The notes: a model not told the origin generated them from the sequence alone. Numbered from the stretch's first letter, positions 27,255 to 36,365 are shown. The stretch: DNA of 64,000 nt from an uncultured SAR86 cluster bacterium (GCA_902535365.1 CACATF010000001.1:318077-382076), one strand, 5' to 3'. Translations and numbers: made by a program.

Positions 27255-28714
27255 TGTGCGGGATAGTTGGCTTAGTTCAGAAGGACGATTGTTTTACTGA
27301 ACTTTATGATTCTTTAATAATGCTTCAACACAGGGGGCAGGATGCAGCTGGAATGACAGTCTGTAAAAAAGGCAACCTCCACTCACGTAAATCTAAAGGC
27401 CTGGTAAGTGAAGTTTTTAATCAGCAGCATTTTGAAAGATTACGAGGAACATATGGTATTGGTCATGTGCGATATCCAACTGCTGGTGGAAATACTAAAG
27501 AATATGCCCAACCAATGTATGTAAATTCTCCCTATGGTATCTCACTAGCTCACAACGGCAATTTATCGAATACTAAAGAGCTAGCAGAAGAACTATTTCA
27601 TAGTGATTTGAGACATATATCAACAAACAGTGATTCAGAGGTTTTATTAAATATTCTTGCTCATGAAATTTCAAAGAGTAAGGAGACTGAGCCTGGACCA
27701 GACACTTTTTTTAATGCCGTAAGAAATACCTATCGAAGGTGTGAAGGTAGTATCAATGTAGTTTCAATTATTACTGATTATGGCTTACTTGCCTTTAGAG
27801 ATAGGTATGGCATCCGACCTCTATCACTTGGTTCGAGAGTAAATGAAGATGGTAGTAAAGATTATATGGTATCTTCAGAAAGCGCCGCTTTTGCATGTTC
27901 AAATTATGAGTTAGAAAGAGACCTGCAACCAGGAGAAGCAATTTTTATTACATTCAACGGAGATCTATTTTCTGAAATTTGCTGTGAAGAGACAGCATTA
28001 ACGCCATGTTTATTTGAGTTTGTCTATTTTGCCAGACCAGACTCTGTTATCGATGGTATTAGTGTTTATCAAGCACGACAAGCAATGGGCACGAAACTTG
28101 CAGAGAAGATTAAAAAACACATTGCAGATGACGATATTGATGTTGTCATACCAATACCAGAAAGTTCCATCACAAGTGGCGTCAAGGTGGCAGAAGTTCT
28201 TAACAAAGAGATAGCTTTTGGATTTGTTAAGAATAGATATGTTGGAAGGACATTTATTATGCCAGAACAAGGACTGAGAAGAGCATCTGTTAGGCGAAAG
28301 CTTAACCCAATATTTGATGAATTTAAGGGCAAGAATGTTTTATTAGTCGACGATTCAATTGTGCGCGGCACCACAATGAAAGAAATTGTCGAGATGTGTT
28401 ACAAAGCAGGAGCTCAAAAAGTTTCTGTTGCATCAGCAGCTCCAGAAGTTATGTACCCAAATGTTTATGGCATAGATATGGCAGCAAAACAGGATTTAGT
28501 CGCCAGTGGCAGGTCACTTGAGGAAATTAAAGACTTTCTAGGTTGCGATAATCTGGTATATCAAGATTTAGAAGATCTTGTCAGTTCTGTTATGGAGTTA
28601 AATCCAGAATTAGATGGGGTTGAAAAATCTATTTTTGACGGCGAATATCCTACGAATATTTCAGATGAGTATTTAGATACTTTAGAGAAAGCAAGAAGTA
28701 TGGCTAATCTTTAA
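27254..28714 (+). CDS. purF: Amidophosphoribosyltransferase
   Basis: First committed step of purine synthesis, PRPP plus glutamine to phosphoribosylamine. The 486-residue protein has the N-terminal nucleophile Cys2 (MCGIVG), the Ntn-hydrolase glutamine-binding LAHNGNLSN and NSDSE, and the PRPP-binding loop VLLVDDSIVRGTT. Length fits (E. coli 505). It closes the twelve-gene run and overlaps the 3' end of the convergent acnB by 11 bases. With purL, guaB and guaA it gives four purine genes in the window, in three places. Confidence 0.96.
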   Translation: MCGIVGLVQKDDCFTELYDSLIMLQHRGQDAAGMTVCKKGNLHSRKSKGLVSEVFNQQHFERLRGTYGIGHVRYPTAGGNTKEYAQPMYVNSPYGISLAHNGNLSNTKELAEELFHSDLRHISTNSDSEVLLNILAHEISKSKETEPGPDTFFNAVRNTYRRCEGSINVVSIITDYGLLAFRDRYGIRPLSLGSRVNEDGSKDYMVSSESAAFACSNYELERDLQPGEAIFITFNGDLFSEICCEETALTPCLFEFVYFARPDSVIDGISVYQARQAMGTKLAEKIKKHIADDDIDVVIPIPESSITSGVKVAEVLNKEIAFGFVKNRYVGRTFIMPEQGLRRASVRRKLNPIFDEFKGKNVLLVDDSIVRGTTMKEIVEMCYKAGAQKVSVASAAPEVMYPNVYGIDMAAKQDLVASGRSLEEIKDFLGCDNLVYQDLEDLVSSVMELNPELDGVEKSIFDGEYPTNISDEYLDTLEKARSMANL

Positions 28715-31283
28715 CTTCTTCCACATTCAGTAATGAAATATCCATATCTCTGACCTTTTTTTGGTAGTCTTCAATTTCATTAAAGTTCATGTATCTAAAT
28801 ATTTCCTGACTCATAGAATTTAAATCAGTCATGTATTCACGATACTCCTCAGCAGTTGGAATTTTTCCTAAAAGTGATGAAATTGCGGTGACTTCTGAGG
28901 AAGCCAAATAGACATTGCAACCATCACCCATTCTGTTTGGAAAGTTTCTGGTTGAAGTAGAAATCATTGTAGAGTTGTCCGCAGCTCTTGCCTGATTACC
29001 CATGCAAAGAGAGCAGCCTGGTATTTCTACCCTAGCTTCAGATTTCTCAAAGATATCATAATAGCCTTCAACAGTAAGTTGGTGTTCATCCATTCTTGTA
29101 GGAGGCACCACCCAGAATCTTGTTTTAGTTTTGCCATATTTTTCAAGCAGTTTCCCAGCAGCCCTGAAATGACCAATATTAGTCATGCAGGAACCAAGAA
29201 AAGTCTCATGCACTTTATCACCAGCAACTTCACTAAGTTTTTTTACATCATCTGGATCATTAGGGCAGCATAAAAGCGGCTCATCAATTTCATCAAGAGG
29301 TATTTCGATAACTGCTGCATACTCAGCATCTTTATCAGCTTCCATTAGTTCAGGATTTTCTATCCATTTCTCCATTTCACGTGCGCGTCTCTCTAAGGTT
29401 TTTGGATCATGGTATCCTTCTGAAATCATCCACCTCAGTAGGGTAATATTTGATTGCAAATATTCTATGACTGGCTCTTTGTCGAGTTTAACAGTGCAGC
29501 CTGATGCAGATCTTTCAGCTGAAGCATCTGACAGTTCAAATGCTTGTTCGATTTTCAAGTTTGGCAAACCCTCTATTTCTAGACATCTTCCAGAAAAGAT
29601 GTTTTTCTTGTTCTTTTTATCCAGGGTAAGAAGATCTTGTTTCATTGCATAGTATGGAATGGCATGCACTAAGTCTCTGATTGTAATTCCAGGTTTCAGC
29701 TCACCTGAGAATCTTACTAAAACACTTTCTGGCATTTCTAAAGGCATGACCCCAAGTGTTGCAGCAAATGCAACCATTCCTGATCCAGCAGGAAAACTTA
29801 TGCCTATCGGAAATCTTGTATGACTGTCACCCCCAGTACCAACTGTATCTGGTAACAACATTCTATTAAGCCATGAGTGAATAATTCCATCTCCTGGTCT
29901 TAAAGATACACCACCACGATTGATAAAAAAGTCAGGAAGAGTCCTATGAGTGACCTCATCAACGGGTTTAGGATAAGCTGCTGTATGGCAAAAGGACTGC
30001 ATAACAAGATCAGATGAAAATCCTAGACATGCAAGTTCCTTTAACTCATCTCTTGTCATTGGGCCTGTAGTATCTTGCGAACCTACTGTTGTCATTCTTG
30101 GTTCACAATACTGCCCAGCTCTTACTCCACTCATTCCACAGGCTTTTCCTACCATCTTTTGTGCAAGAGTGAATCCTTTTTGTGATGTTTCACCGTCACC
30201 ATATCTTCGAAATACATCTGAAGGTGGTAAATCAAGTTTCTCTCTCGTTTTGTCAGTGAGCTGTCTGCCTATAATCAGGTTTATTCGCCCACCAGCTTGA
30301 ACTTCATCAAAGATCACATCGCTTTTAAATTCAAAGGTACTTATAACCTCTAAAGTTTCAGCATCTAATACTTGCCCATCATAAGGTTTTAAAATAATTT
30401 TTTTACCGTGATCTAAGTTATCAACATCAAGCTCAATTGGTAACGCTCCTGAATCTTGTAATGTATTGTAAAAAATTGGAGCAATTTTGTTCCCAAAACA
30501 AAAACCACCAGTTCTTTTAGCAGGAACGCATGGAATGTCTTCGCCCATGTGCCAAAGCATAGAGTTTGCAGCAGATTTTCTGGATGAACCTGTTCCAACA
30601 ACATCGCCAACAAAAACTAACTGTGAACCATCTTGCTTGAGTTCTTCAAGTTTTTCCAAAGGACTTTCCATATTTTCTGAAAATTTCAAAAATGCTTGGG
30701 CGTGAAGAGGTATATCAGGTCTTGACCATGCTTCTTTAGCAGGAGAAAAATCATCAGTGTTTGTTTCGCCACTAACCTTGTATACGGTCAGTTGAATTTC
30801 CTTTGCAAGAGAGGGTTTATTTTTAAACCATTCAGCTTCTGCCCATGAATGTATTATGTCTTTTGCATGCTCATTATTCTTGCTTAGATCAAAGATTTCA
30901 TTAAATGCATCATACACAAGGATTGTGCTCTTAAGCGCTTCTGCAGCAGCAGATCCGAATTTCCCAATCTTGAGTATCTCTACAAGCGCCTCAACTGAAT
31001 AACCGCCCAGCATTGTGCCTAACATTGAAATTGCTTTTTCTGGTGAAATTAAATCAGTGGTTAGCTTTTCAGTGGCTATATCTTTTAAAAAAGCTGCTTT
31101 TACATAAGCTGCTTCATCCACTCCTGGTGGAACTTCATTCTCTAGAAGATCTAAAAGGTCATTGCTACCTTTTCCTTGTTCAAAAACATTTGCAATTTCC
31201 TGCACTTGTTCAGCATTCAGAGGTAAAGGAGGTAGTCCTTGCTCTTCTCGAGCAATCTTTTCTTTGTAATAGCCCTCTAACAT
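28704..31283 (-). CDS. acnB: Bifunctional aconitate hydratase 2 / 2-methylisocitrate dehydratase
   Basis: Citrate to isocitrate interconversion in the TCA cycle; AcnB also hydrates 2-methyl-cis-aconitate. I start at the ATG at 31283 (MLEGYYKE), giving 859 residues, close to E. coli AcnB (865). The AcnB-specific N-terminal HEAT-like domain comes first, then the swivel domain (FVGDVVGTGSSRKSAANSML) and the iron-sulfur domain with TGPMTRDELKELAC and two cluster cysteines in GCSLCMGNQARA. A GTG at 31301 would add six residues. Transcribed alone; converges on purF. Confidence 0.96.
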   Translation of the reverse strand: MLEGYYKEKIAREEQGLPPLPLNAEQVQEIANVFEQGKGSNDLLDLLENEVPPGVDEAAYVKAAFLKDIATEKLTTDLISPEKAISMLGTMLGGYSVEALVEILKIGKFGSAAAEALKSTILVYDAFNEIFDLSKNNEHAKDIIHSWAEAEWFKNKPSLAKEIQLTVYKVSGETNTDDFSPAKEAWSRPDIPLHAQAFLKFSENMESPLEKLEELKQDGSQLVFVGDVVGTGSSRKSAANSMLWHMGEDIPCVPAKRTGGFCFGNKIAPIFYNTLQDSGALPIELDVDNLDHGKKIILKPYDGQVLDAETLEVISTFEFKSDVIFDEVQAGGRINLIIGRQLTDKTREKLDLPPSDVFRRYGDGETSQKGFTLAQKMVGKACGMSGVRAGQYCEPRMTTVGSQDTTGPMTRDELKELACLGFSSDLVMQSFCHTAAYPKPVDEVTHRTLPDFFINRGGVSLRPGDGIIHSWLNRMLLPDTVGTGGDSHTRFPIGISFPAGSGMVAFAATLGVMPLEMPESVLVRFSGELKPGITIRDLVHAIPYYAMKQDLLTLDKKNKKNIFSGRCLEIEGLPNLKIEQAFELSDASAERSASGCTVKLDKEPVIEYLQSNITLLRWMISEGYHDPKTLERRAREMEKWIENPELMEADKDAEYAAVIEIPLDEIDEPLLCCPNDPDDVKKLSEVAGDKVHETFLGSCMTNIGHFRAAGKLLEKYGKTKTRFWVVPPTRMDEHQLTVEGYYDIFEKSEARVEIPGCSLCMGNQARAADNSTMISTSTRNFPNRMGDGCNVYLASSEVTAISSLLGKIPTAEEYREYMTDLNSMSQEIFRYMNFNEIEDYQKKVRDMDISLLNVEEVKD

Positions 31284-31346
31284 ATTGAAAAATTTGATCA
31301 CAATTCTACATCTAAGTTATCTTAATAGAAAGAATAACAAATAATA

Positions 31347-31805
31347 ATGAGTGATAAGTTGATCAAAAGAACCCCCTGTATAGGAGTATGCTCCACTACT
31401 TATGGTGATGATATTTGTCGAGGCTGTAAAAGATTCCGTCATGAGGTTACAGGCTGGATTAATTATAGCGATAATGAAAAAGATATCGTCAACAGGCGTC
31501 TAGAGAAATTTAAGATTCTTGTCCTTAAGGATAAATTTAAGGTTACCGATCAAAAATTATTATTATCAAAGCTTCTCGAAGCACGCATATCCTTCAATCA
31601 AGATTTAGATCCCTTGTGTTGGGTTTTTGATTTGCTTCGTTCTACTTCACTTGATGGTCTAAACATTAAAGAGCTTGGGTTAGCGGTTATGCCTGATTTT
31701 GATCAAGTTTCTCTTTCAGATCTAAGGGATGAAATTAACAAAGAGTTTTTTGAGCTCTCTGAGGCACATTACACAAGATATATTCAGCCCAAATCATTTA
31801 ACTAA
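31347..31805 (+). CDS. DUF1289 protein with C-terminal extension
   Basis: A 152-residue protein. The first 55 residues are a DUF1289 domain: TPCIGVCSTTYGDDICRGCKRF has the family's cysteines (C11, C15, C24, C27) followed by a helical segment with ITGWINYS-like VTGWINYSD. DUF1289 is common in proteobacteria and suspected to bind a metal or Fe-S centre, but no reaction is known. The remaining 95 residues have no family I recognise; the domain usually occurs alone or in shorter proteins. It overlaps umuC by eight bases tail to tail. Confidence 0.75.
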   Translation: MSDKLIKRTPCIGVCSTTYGDDICRGCKRFRHEVTGWINYSDNEKDIVNRRLEKFKILVLKDKFKVTDQKLLLSKLLEARISFNQDLDPLCWVFDLLRSTSLDGLNIKELGLAVMPDFDQVSLSDLRDEINKEFFELSEAHYTRYIQPKSFN

Positions 31806-33060
31806 CTTCTGGCAGTTCCTCAACCTTTGTTGTGTACCTCTTTGATTTTATTTGTCTCTTCATCCTCCATGTATTAATAAACCCTTGATTACCAAAACCA
31901 ATTCTTGCTATTTCCATCATATTTATATGATCTACTGTTCTCATTAGTTCTCTTGAAGATTTGCTATCAATATTTTTATCAAACAATGACATTTGATATC
32001 CATAACTTTTAGTAAAATCGCTCAGCAAGACTCCAGCTTTTGAATATTGGTATCCATCCATAAATACTGAGTTAAGAATTTGATTTGCATTCTTGATTAT
32101 TATGCGAGAATCGTCTGTTGGATAGGCAAGCTCTATATGCCTCGATGCATAAATTTGTTTGATGTTGTTATTAAACCTATTCGACCTGATAAAAGCTGTA
32201 ATAATTCTACATTTTTGGGATTCATGCCTAAGTTTTTCTGCAGCTCTGCTAGCATGAAAGCTGATTGCTTCAGATAAAATCTTCTTTGAAGTTATGCTTC
32301 TACCGAAACTCCTGCTAACCATGATTTGTTTTTTGGGTTCCATAAAATTGTTGGTTGTAATACATGGCTGCCCTCGAAGCTCTCTTACTGTTCTTTCTAA
32401 AATGACATTAAAATTACTTCCCACCAGCCTTGGGTCCAATTGACTTAGATCATATGCATTGCTGATTCCAATTTCCTTTAATCTAATTGTCAGCCGTCTA
32501 CCGACACCCCATATTTTGTCGATGGAAGTGGACTTTAGAAAATGGCGAGTGATATCCTTATTTGCCAAAATTACAACTCCTCCATACCTTGGGTCATCTT
32601 TTGCTACCTTGTTTGCTAATTTTGATAGAGTTCTTGTTGGAGCTATGCCTATGCTGACTGGTATGCCTACCCACTTCTTTATTTTATCCCTACAGTCATG
32701 AGCAAAATTTATGAGATCTATGTTGGTTTTAAATGAGCTAAGGTCCAAGAAAGCTTCGTCTATGCTGTAGATATCAATTTCAGGACAAAATTCAGTTAAT
32801 ACATTCATCACCCTGTTCGAGATGTCAGCATAAAGTTCATAGTTGGAAGAGAAAACTATCCCGTTGCTATTGAGATACTTATCCTTTACCTGGTACCAAG
32901 GCTGACCCATGCCTATTCCCATTAGTTTTGCTTCAGATGATCTGGCTATGACACAACCATCATTATTGCTCAGGACAACAATTGGCTTGTTTCTTAGATC
33001 AGGTCTAAATATTTTTTCGCATGAAGCATAGAAGCTATTGCAATCAACAAGAGCAAACAT
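31798..33060 (-). CDS. umuC: Translesion DNA polymerase V catalytic subunit UmuC
   Basis: Y-family polymerase for damage bypass. The 420-residue protein (E. coli 422) keeps the catalytic residues: Asp6 in MFALVDCNSFYASCE and Asp101-Glu102 in YSIDEAFLDL; VGIPVSIGIAPTRTLSKLAN and KIWGVGRR follow. A clamp-binding motif QMSLF lies at 356-360 and the UmuC tail YTTKVEELPEVS is present. It shares one base with umuD (TAATG), so the pair is co-translated and under the SOS box upstream of umuD. It appears fully functional, in contrast to its partner. Confidence 0.95.
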   Translation of the reverse strand: MFALVDCNSFYASCEKIFRPDLRNKPIVVLSNNDGCVIARSSEAKLMGIGMGQPWYQVKDKYLNSNGIVFSSNYELYADISNRVMNVLTEFCPEIDIYSIDEAFLDLSSFKTNIDLINFAHDCRDKIKKWVGIPVSIGIAPTRTLSKLANKVAKDDPRYGGVVILANKDITRHFLKSTSIDKIWGVGRRLTIRLKEIGISNAYDLSQLDPRLVGSNFNVILERTVRELRGQPCITTNNFMEPKKQIMVSRSFGRSITSKKILSEAISFHASRAAEKLRHESQKCRIITAFIRSNRFNNNIKQIYASRHIELAYPTDDSRIIIKNANQILNSVFMDGYQYSKAGVLLSDFTKSYGYQMSLFDKNIDSKSSRELMRTVDHINMMEIARIGFGNQGFINTWRMKRQIKSKRYTTKVEELPEVS

Positions 33061-33461
33061 TAGTAAGTATTAATGGAAGAGGTCACAACCCCCAATAGTT
33101 CAAAATCTATAATTGTATCTATATCTATTCTGGTATTGTTTTGACAATCGGTGATTAGGTATTTTTTGTTACCAATAATAAGCTTGCGACATAAAAAACT
33201 ATCATTAATAGTTGCGACAATGATATCGCCATTGCCAGGCTGAATGCTTCTGTCAATCACCAGAATACAGTTATTTTTAATGCCAGAAAATATCATCTCA
33301 TGACCTCTGAATCGCATTAAAAATGTAGCACTAGGTCTTTTTACTAGCAGTTCATTTAAATTAATTGGATTCTCTATATAGTCATTTGCTGGGCTGGGGA
33401 AACCAGAGTGTTTTAGGTTTTTATGAGGCAAGTAATCCCCATTCTTCTCTTTAGAAAACAT
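33060..33461 (-). CDS. umuD: UmuD homologue lacking the Ser-Lys catalytic dyad
   Basis: Partner of UmuC in polymerase V. The 133-residue protein aligns along its length with E. coli UmuD (139): an N-terminal arm of 19 residues, the cleavage-site region HSGFPSPANDYIE, LNELLVKRPSATF, and the ending LLGVVTSSI. But the nucleophile motif GDSM is GHEM here (Glu55 for Ser60), and FTVKKL is FLCRKL (Arg92 for Lys97). The bases at these codons (GAG and an Arg codon) read cleanly. In E. coli these residues perform the self-cleavage that activates UmuD. The arm is kept, so the protein is not a pre-trimmed UmuD'. Either cleavage is done by something else or uncleaved protein works. Confidence 0.88.
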   Translation of the reverse strand: MFSKEKNGDYLPHKNLKHSGFPSPANDYIENPINLNELLVKRPSATFLMRFRGHEMIFSGIKNNCILVIDRSIQPGNGDIIVATINDSFLCRKLIIGNKKYLITDCQNNTRIDIDTIIDFELLGVVTSSINTY

Positions 33462-33471
33462 ATATAAAGTA

Positions 33472-33487
33472 CTGTATATTTATACAG
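33472..33487. promoter_or_regulatory. LexA operator (SOS box) upstream of umuDC
   Basis: CTGTATATTTATACAG is a perfect CTGT-N8-ACAG site, in fact a near-complete palindrome, ending ten bases before the umuD ATG (minus strand). It lies in the 43-base gap between the lpxH stop and umuD, so umuDC are SOS-inducible. Confidence 0.92.
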
Positions 33488-33504
33488 TATTTTATACTAA
33501 TTTA

Positions 33505-34215
33505 TTATAGGGTGAAAGACTTAAGTTCCAGATGTTCTTGATTATATTCAATGACCCATCCTTCTTCTTCCCAGCTTCCAAGGACAGCTCTTAATGCGTT
33601 ACCAGCCTGGTGAATTTTAGGCCTATGTGTGTGGCCATGGATAAGGTAATCGATATTATGATCACTGATAATTTGAGAAACATAGTCGCAATTAACATCC
33701 ATGATGTTCTCAGGTTTATTGCTACTTCTTTTAGCACTTTCTGCACGCATATTATTAGCAAAAGCAATTCTTTCATCAATTGGTTTAGCAAGGAAGGTAT
33801 TTTTCCATGAGTCTGATCTAATTTCTTTTTTCATTTCTTGGTATTCAACATCATCAGTGCAAAAAGAATCTCCATGAGCAACCATCACACTTTTATTTCC
33901 AATTTCGATCAGAGTCATATCTTCAATAATCTTAACCCCAGTATTTTTTTCAAATTCAGAGCCAATCAAGAAGTCTCTATTACCATGAACAAAGAAAATA
34001 TCTAAACCAGAGTCGGTTGCTGCTTTAAGCTTTTGTTGAATGCTTAGGTTTACAGGTTCGTTATCATCATCACCAATCCAGTATTCAAAAAAATCACCAA
34101 GAATATAAAGTTGTTGATATTTGTTCTGAGCAGAATTCAGAAAATTGAAGAATCCTGCAGTCTTATCATTCTCAACTGGTTCAAGATGGAGATCTGAGAT
34201 AAATGCAATAGTCAT
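33505..34215 (-). CDS. lpxH: UDP-2,3-diacylglucosamine diphosphatase
   Basis: Calcineurin-like phosphoesterase of lipid A synthesis, making lipid X and UMP. Starting at the ATG at 34215 gives 236 residues (E. coli 240) beginning TIAFISDLHLEP. Metal-binding motifs in order: SDLHL, GDFFEYWIGDD, VHGNRDFLIG, MVAHGDSFC, HGHTHRPKIH. A TATCAT lies six bases before this ATG, which favours it over the upstream ATG at 34239. Its presence shows the organism makes LPS. Divergent to the S9 peptidase gene. Confidence 0.94.
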   Translation of the reverse strand: MTIAFISDLHLEPVENDKTAGFFNFLNSAQNKYQQLYILGDFFEYWIGDDDNEPVNLSIQQKLKAATDSGLDIFFVHGNRDFLIGSEFEKNTGVKIIEDMTLIEIGNKSVMVAHGDSFCTDDVEYQEMKKEIRSDSWKNTFLAKPIDERIAFANNMRAESAKRSSNKPENIMDVNCDYVSQIISDHNIDYLIHGHTHRPKIHQAGNALRAVLGSWEEEGWVIEYNQEHLELKSFTL

Positions 34216-34221
34216 ATATTG

Positions 34222-34227
34222 ATGATA
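34222..34227 (-). promoter_or_regulatory. -10 element (TATCAT) of lpxH
   Basis: On the minus strand TATCAT is followed by six bases (CAATAT) and the lpxH ATG at 34215; this predicts a leaderless transcript. Confidence 0.45.
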
Positions 34228-34266
34228 AATCTTTTTCACTTATTATGGAAAAACCTAAAATACCCT

Positions 34267-34272
34267 TAAAAT
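34267..34272 (+). promoter_or_regulatory. -10 element (TAAAAT) of the S9 peptidase gene
   Basis: TAAAAT with six bases to the ATG at 34279. The AGG just before the ATG touches the start codon and is too close to act as a ribosome-binding site. Confidence 0.45.
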
Positions 34273-34278
34273 TGCAGG

Positions 34279-36360
34279 ATGAAAAATATTATTGTTATTT
34301 GTATAGCGTTTTTAATTATGAGTTGTAGTGAGGAAAAAGAGATAGTTGTTGATACCACAGATCCTTATCTATGGCTTGAAGAAGTTGAGGGTGATGACGC
34401 ACTTGCATGGGTCAAAAGTCAAAATGAAATAACAGAAGCTAGGTACTCTGAATCAGAAAGTTTCACCAGTACCTACGAGGAACTTCTAGAAGAGTACCAA
34501 TCAAATGATCGTATTCCTTATGCTTACGTTCAGGGTGGCATGATGTATAACTTCTGGCGTGATGAAACCAATGTTAGAGGACTATGGCGCAGAACATCGA
34601 TTGACTCATACAAAACCGATCAACCAGAATGGGAAATTTTATTAGATATTGACGAGCTCGCAAAAAAAGAAGGTCAAAACTGGGTCTACAAAGGTTCAGA
34701 TTGTCTAGCACCCAATTATGAAAAATGTTTGATGAGGTTATCTATCGGCGGGAAAGATGCTGTAGTTACAAGAGAGTTTAATTTAGTTAGTAAAACTTTC
34801 GTAGAAAATGGTTTTAACACAAGTGAATCAAAACAATCATCAGGCTGGATCAATGAAAATCAAATTATGATTGCCACAGATTTTGGCGAAGGCAGCATGA
34901 ATGAATCAGGCTATGCGCGTCAAGTAAAGATCTGGACAAGGGGAGAGAATCTAGAAGATGTTGAAGTTGTCTTTGATGGTGATTACAAAAAGATCTTTAG
35001 TTTTCCATTTTCTTCAATCAGACCGGATGGAAATTACTATGGCATTTTAGAAGGCCCAACATTTTTTACTAAAGTTTTGTATTTATTTAAAGACAATGAG
35101 TTAGTTAAGTTAGATCTTCCATTGAGAATGGATGTTAATGGCACATTTAAAGGCTCACTTATAGTTAGTCTTGATGAGGACTGGAGAGGCTACAGCTCTG
35201 GTTCATTGGTTGCAGTCAACATTGCAGATGCCCTGGAAAATCAGATATCTGATGAATCAATAGAATTGATCTTTGCACCATCTGATAAAAGATTTTTAAG
35301 AGGCGTAAGTTTGGGGCGTGATGAAATCTATGTCTCAGTTATGGATAACATTAACGGAAAAATTCTTCACTATGAGAAAGTTGGACCAAATTGGAGCGAG
35401 AGTGAAATCAGAAGTTTTGGCAACGCTGAGCTATCAGTATCTAGTCTCGATGAATGGGCAGATCACTTGTTTATAAGTTCAGAAAGCTTTACCGAACCAA
35501 CCTCTCTTTATTACGCTAATTCTGAAAAGGATTTTGAAAAAATAAAATCTTTTCCTGAAAAATTTGATCCAGAAAAATATAAAGTTGAGCAGCTCTATGC
35601 TACTTCTGCTGACGGTACAGAAATTCCATATTTCCAAGTTTCGAATGTTGGTATGGAGGCAAATTCAAACAACCCAACTTTACTTTATGGTTATGGCGGT
35701 TTTCAAATTTCTTTAACGCCTTCCTATCTTGGCTCATTTGCTCGCCAGTGGTTAGATGCAGGTGGAGTTTACGTAATTGCTAATATTAGAGGTGGTGGTG
35801 AATTTGGACCTGAGTGGCATCAGTCAGCATTAAAAGAAAATAGACAAAGAGTATATGATGACTTTATTTCTGTTGGTGAAACTCTTATAAGTACAGGAGT
35901 AACCTCAAGTGAGCACTTAGGTATCAGGGGCGGATCTAATGGCGGTTTACTCGTTGGAGCGGTCGTTGCTCAACGTCCAGATTTGTTCAACGCTGTTATT
36001 TGTGCTGTCCCACTTCTAGATATGTATCGATATGACAAGCTCTTAGCTGGTGCTTCATGGGTAGATGAATATGGTGACCCAGATAATCCTGAGGAATGGA
36101 GTTTTATCAGTAAGTACTCACCATATCAGAATGTTTTTGCAGACAAAAATTACCCAGAGATTTATTTTTACACATCTACAAAAGACGATCGTGTGCATCC
36201 TGGGCATGCCAGAAAAATGGCTAAGAAGATGTTAGATCAGGGTCATGAAGTCATCTACTATGAGAACATAGAAGGAGGGCACTCAGCTGCTGCCAACTTA
36301 AAACAATCTGCTTATATGACTACGTTGCAACTCGAATATCTTAAAGATAAGTTGCTTTAA
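34279..36360 (+). CDS. Prolyl oligopeptidase family (S9) lipoprotein
   Basis: A 693-residue serine peptidase anchored as a lipoprotein: signal MKNIIVICIAFLIMSC with Cys16 as the acylated residue. The N-terminal DPYLWLEEVEGDDALAWV is the start of S9A proteins; a seven-bladed beta-propeller follows (about 75-400), then the alpha/beta-hydrolase domain with the nucleophile in GIRGGSNGGLLVG and the catalytic His in IEGGHSAAANL. It likely degrades proline-containing peptides in the periplasm for nutrition. It heads a four-gene plus-strand group; the next start is five bases after its stop. Confidence 0.92.
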   Translation: MKNIIVICIAFLIMSCSEEKEIVVDTTDPYLWLEEVEGDDALAWVKSQNEITEARYSESESFTSTYEELLEEYQSNDRIPYAYVQGGMMYNFWRDETNVRGLWRRTSIDSYKTDQPEWEILLDIDELAKKEGQNWVYKGSDCLAPNYEKCLMRLSIGGKDAVVTREFNLVSKTFVENGFNTSESKQSSGWINENQIMIATDFGEGSMNESGYARQVKIWTRGENLEDVEVVFDGDYKKIFSFPFSSIRPDGNYYGILEGPTFFTKVLYLFKDNELVKLDLPLRMDVNGTFKGSLIVSLDEDWRGYSSGSLVAVNIADALENQISDESIELIFAPSDKRFLRGVSLGRDEIYVSVMDNINGKILHYEKVGPNWSESEIRSFGNAELSVSSLDEWADHLFISSESFTEPTSLYYANSEKDFEKIKSFPEKFDPEKYKVEQLYATSADGTEIPYFQVSNVGMEANSNNPTLLYGYGGFQISLTPSYLGSFARQWLDAGGVYVIANIRGGGEFGPEWHQSALKENRQRVYDDFISVGETLISTGVTSSEHLGIRGGSNGGLLVGAVVAQRPDLFNAVICAVPLLDMYRYDKLLAGASWVDEYGDPDNPEEWSFISKYSPYQNVFADKNYPEIYFYTSTKDDRVHPGHARKMAKKMLDQGHEVIYYENIEGGHSAAANLKQSAYMTTLQLEYLKDKLL

Positions 36361-36365
36361 GCTTA

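Noticed and set aside
29185-29652. 155-codon open frame antisense to acnB
   Set aside because: No recognisable domain; covered by AcnB iron-sulfur domain coding sequence on the other strand.
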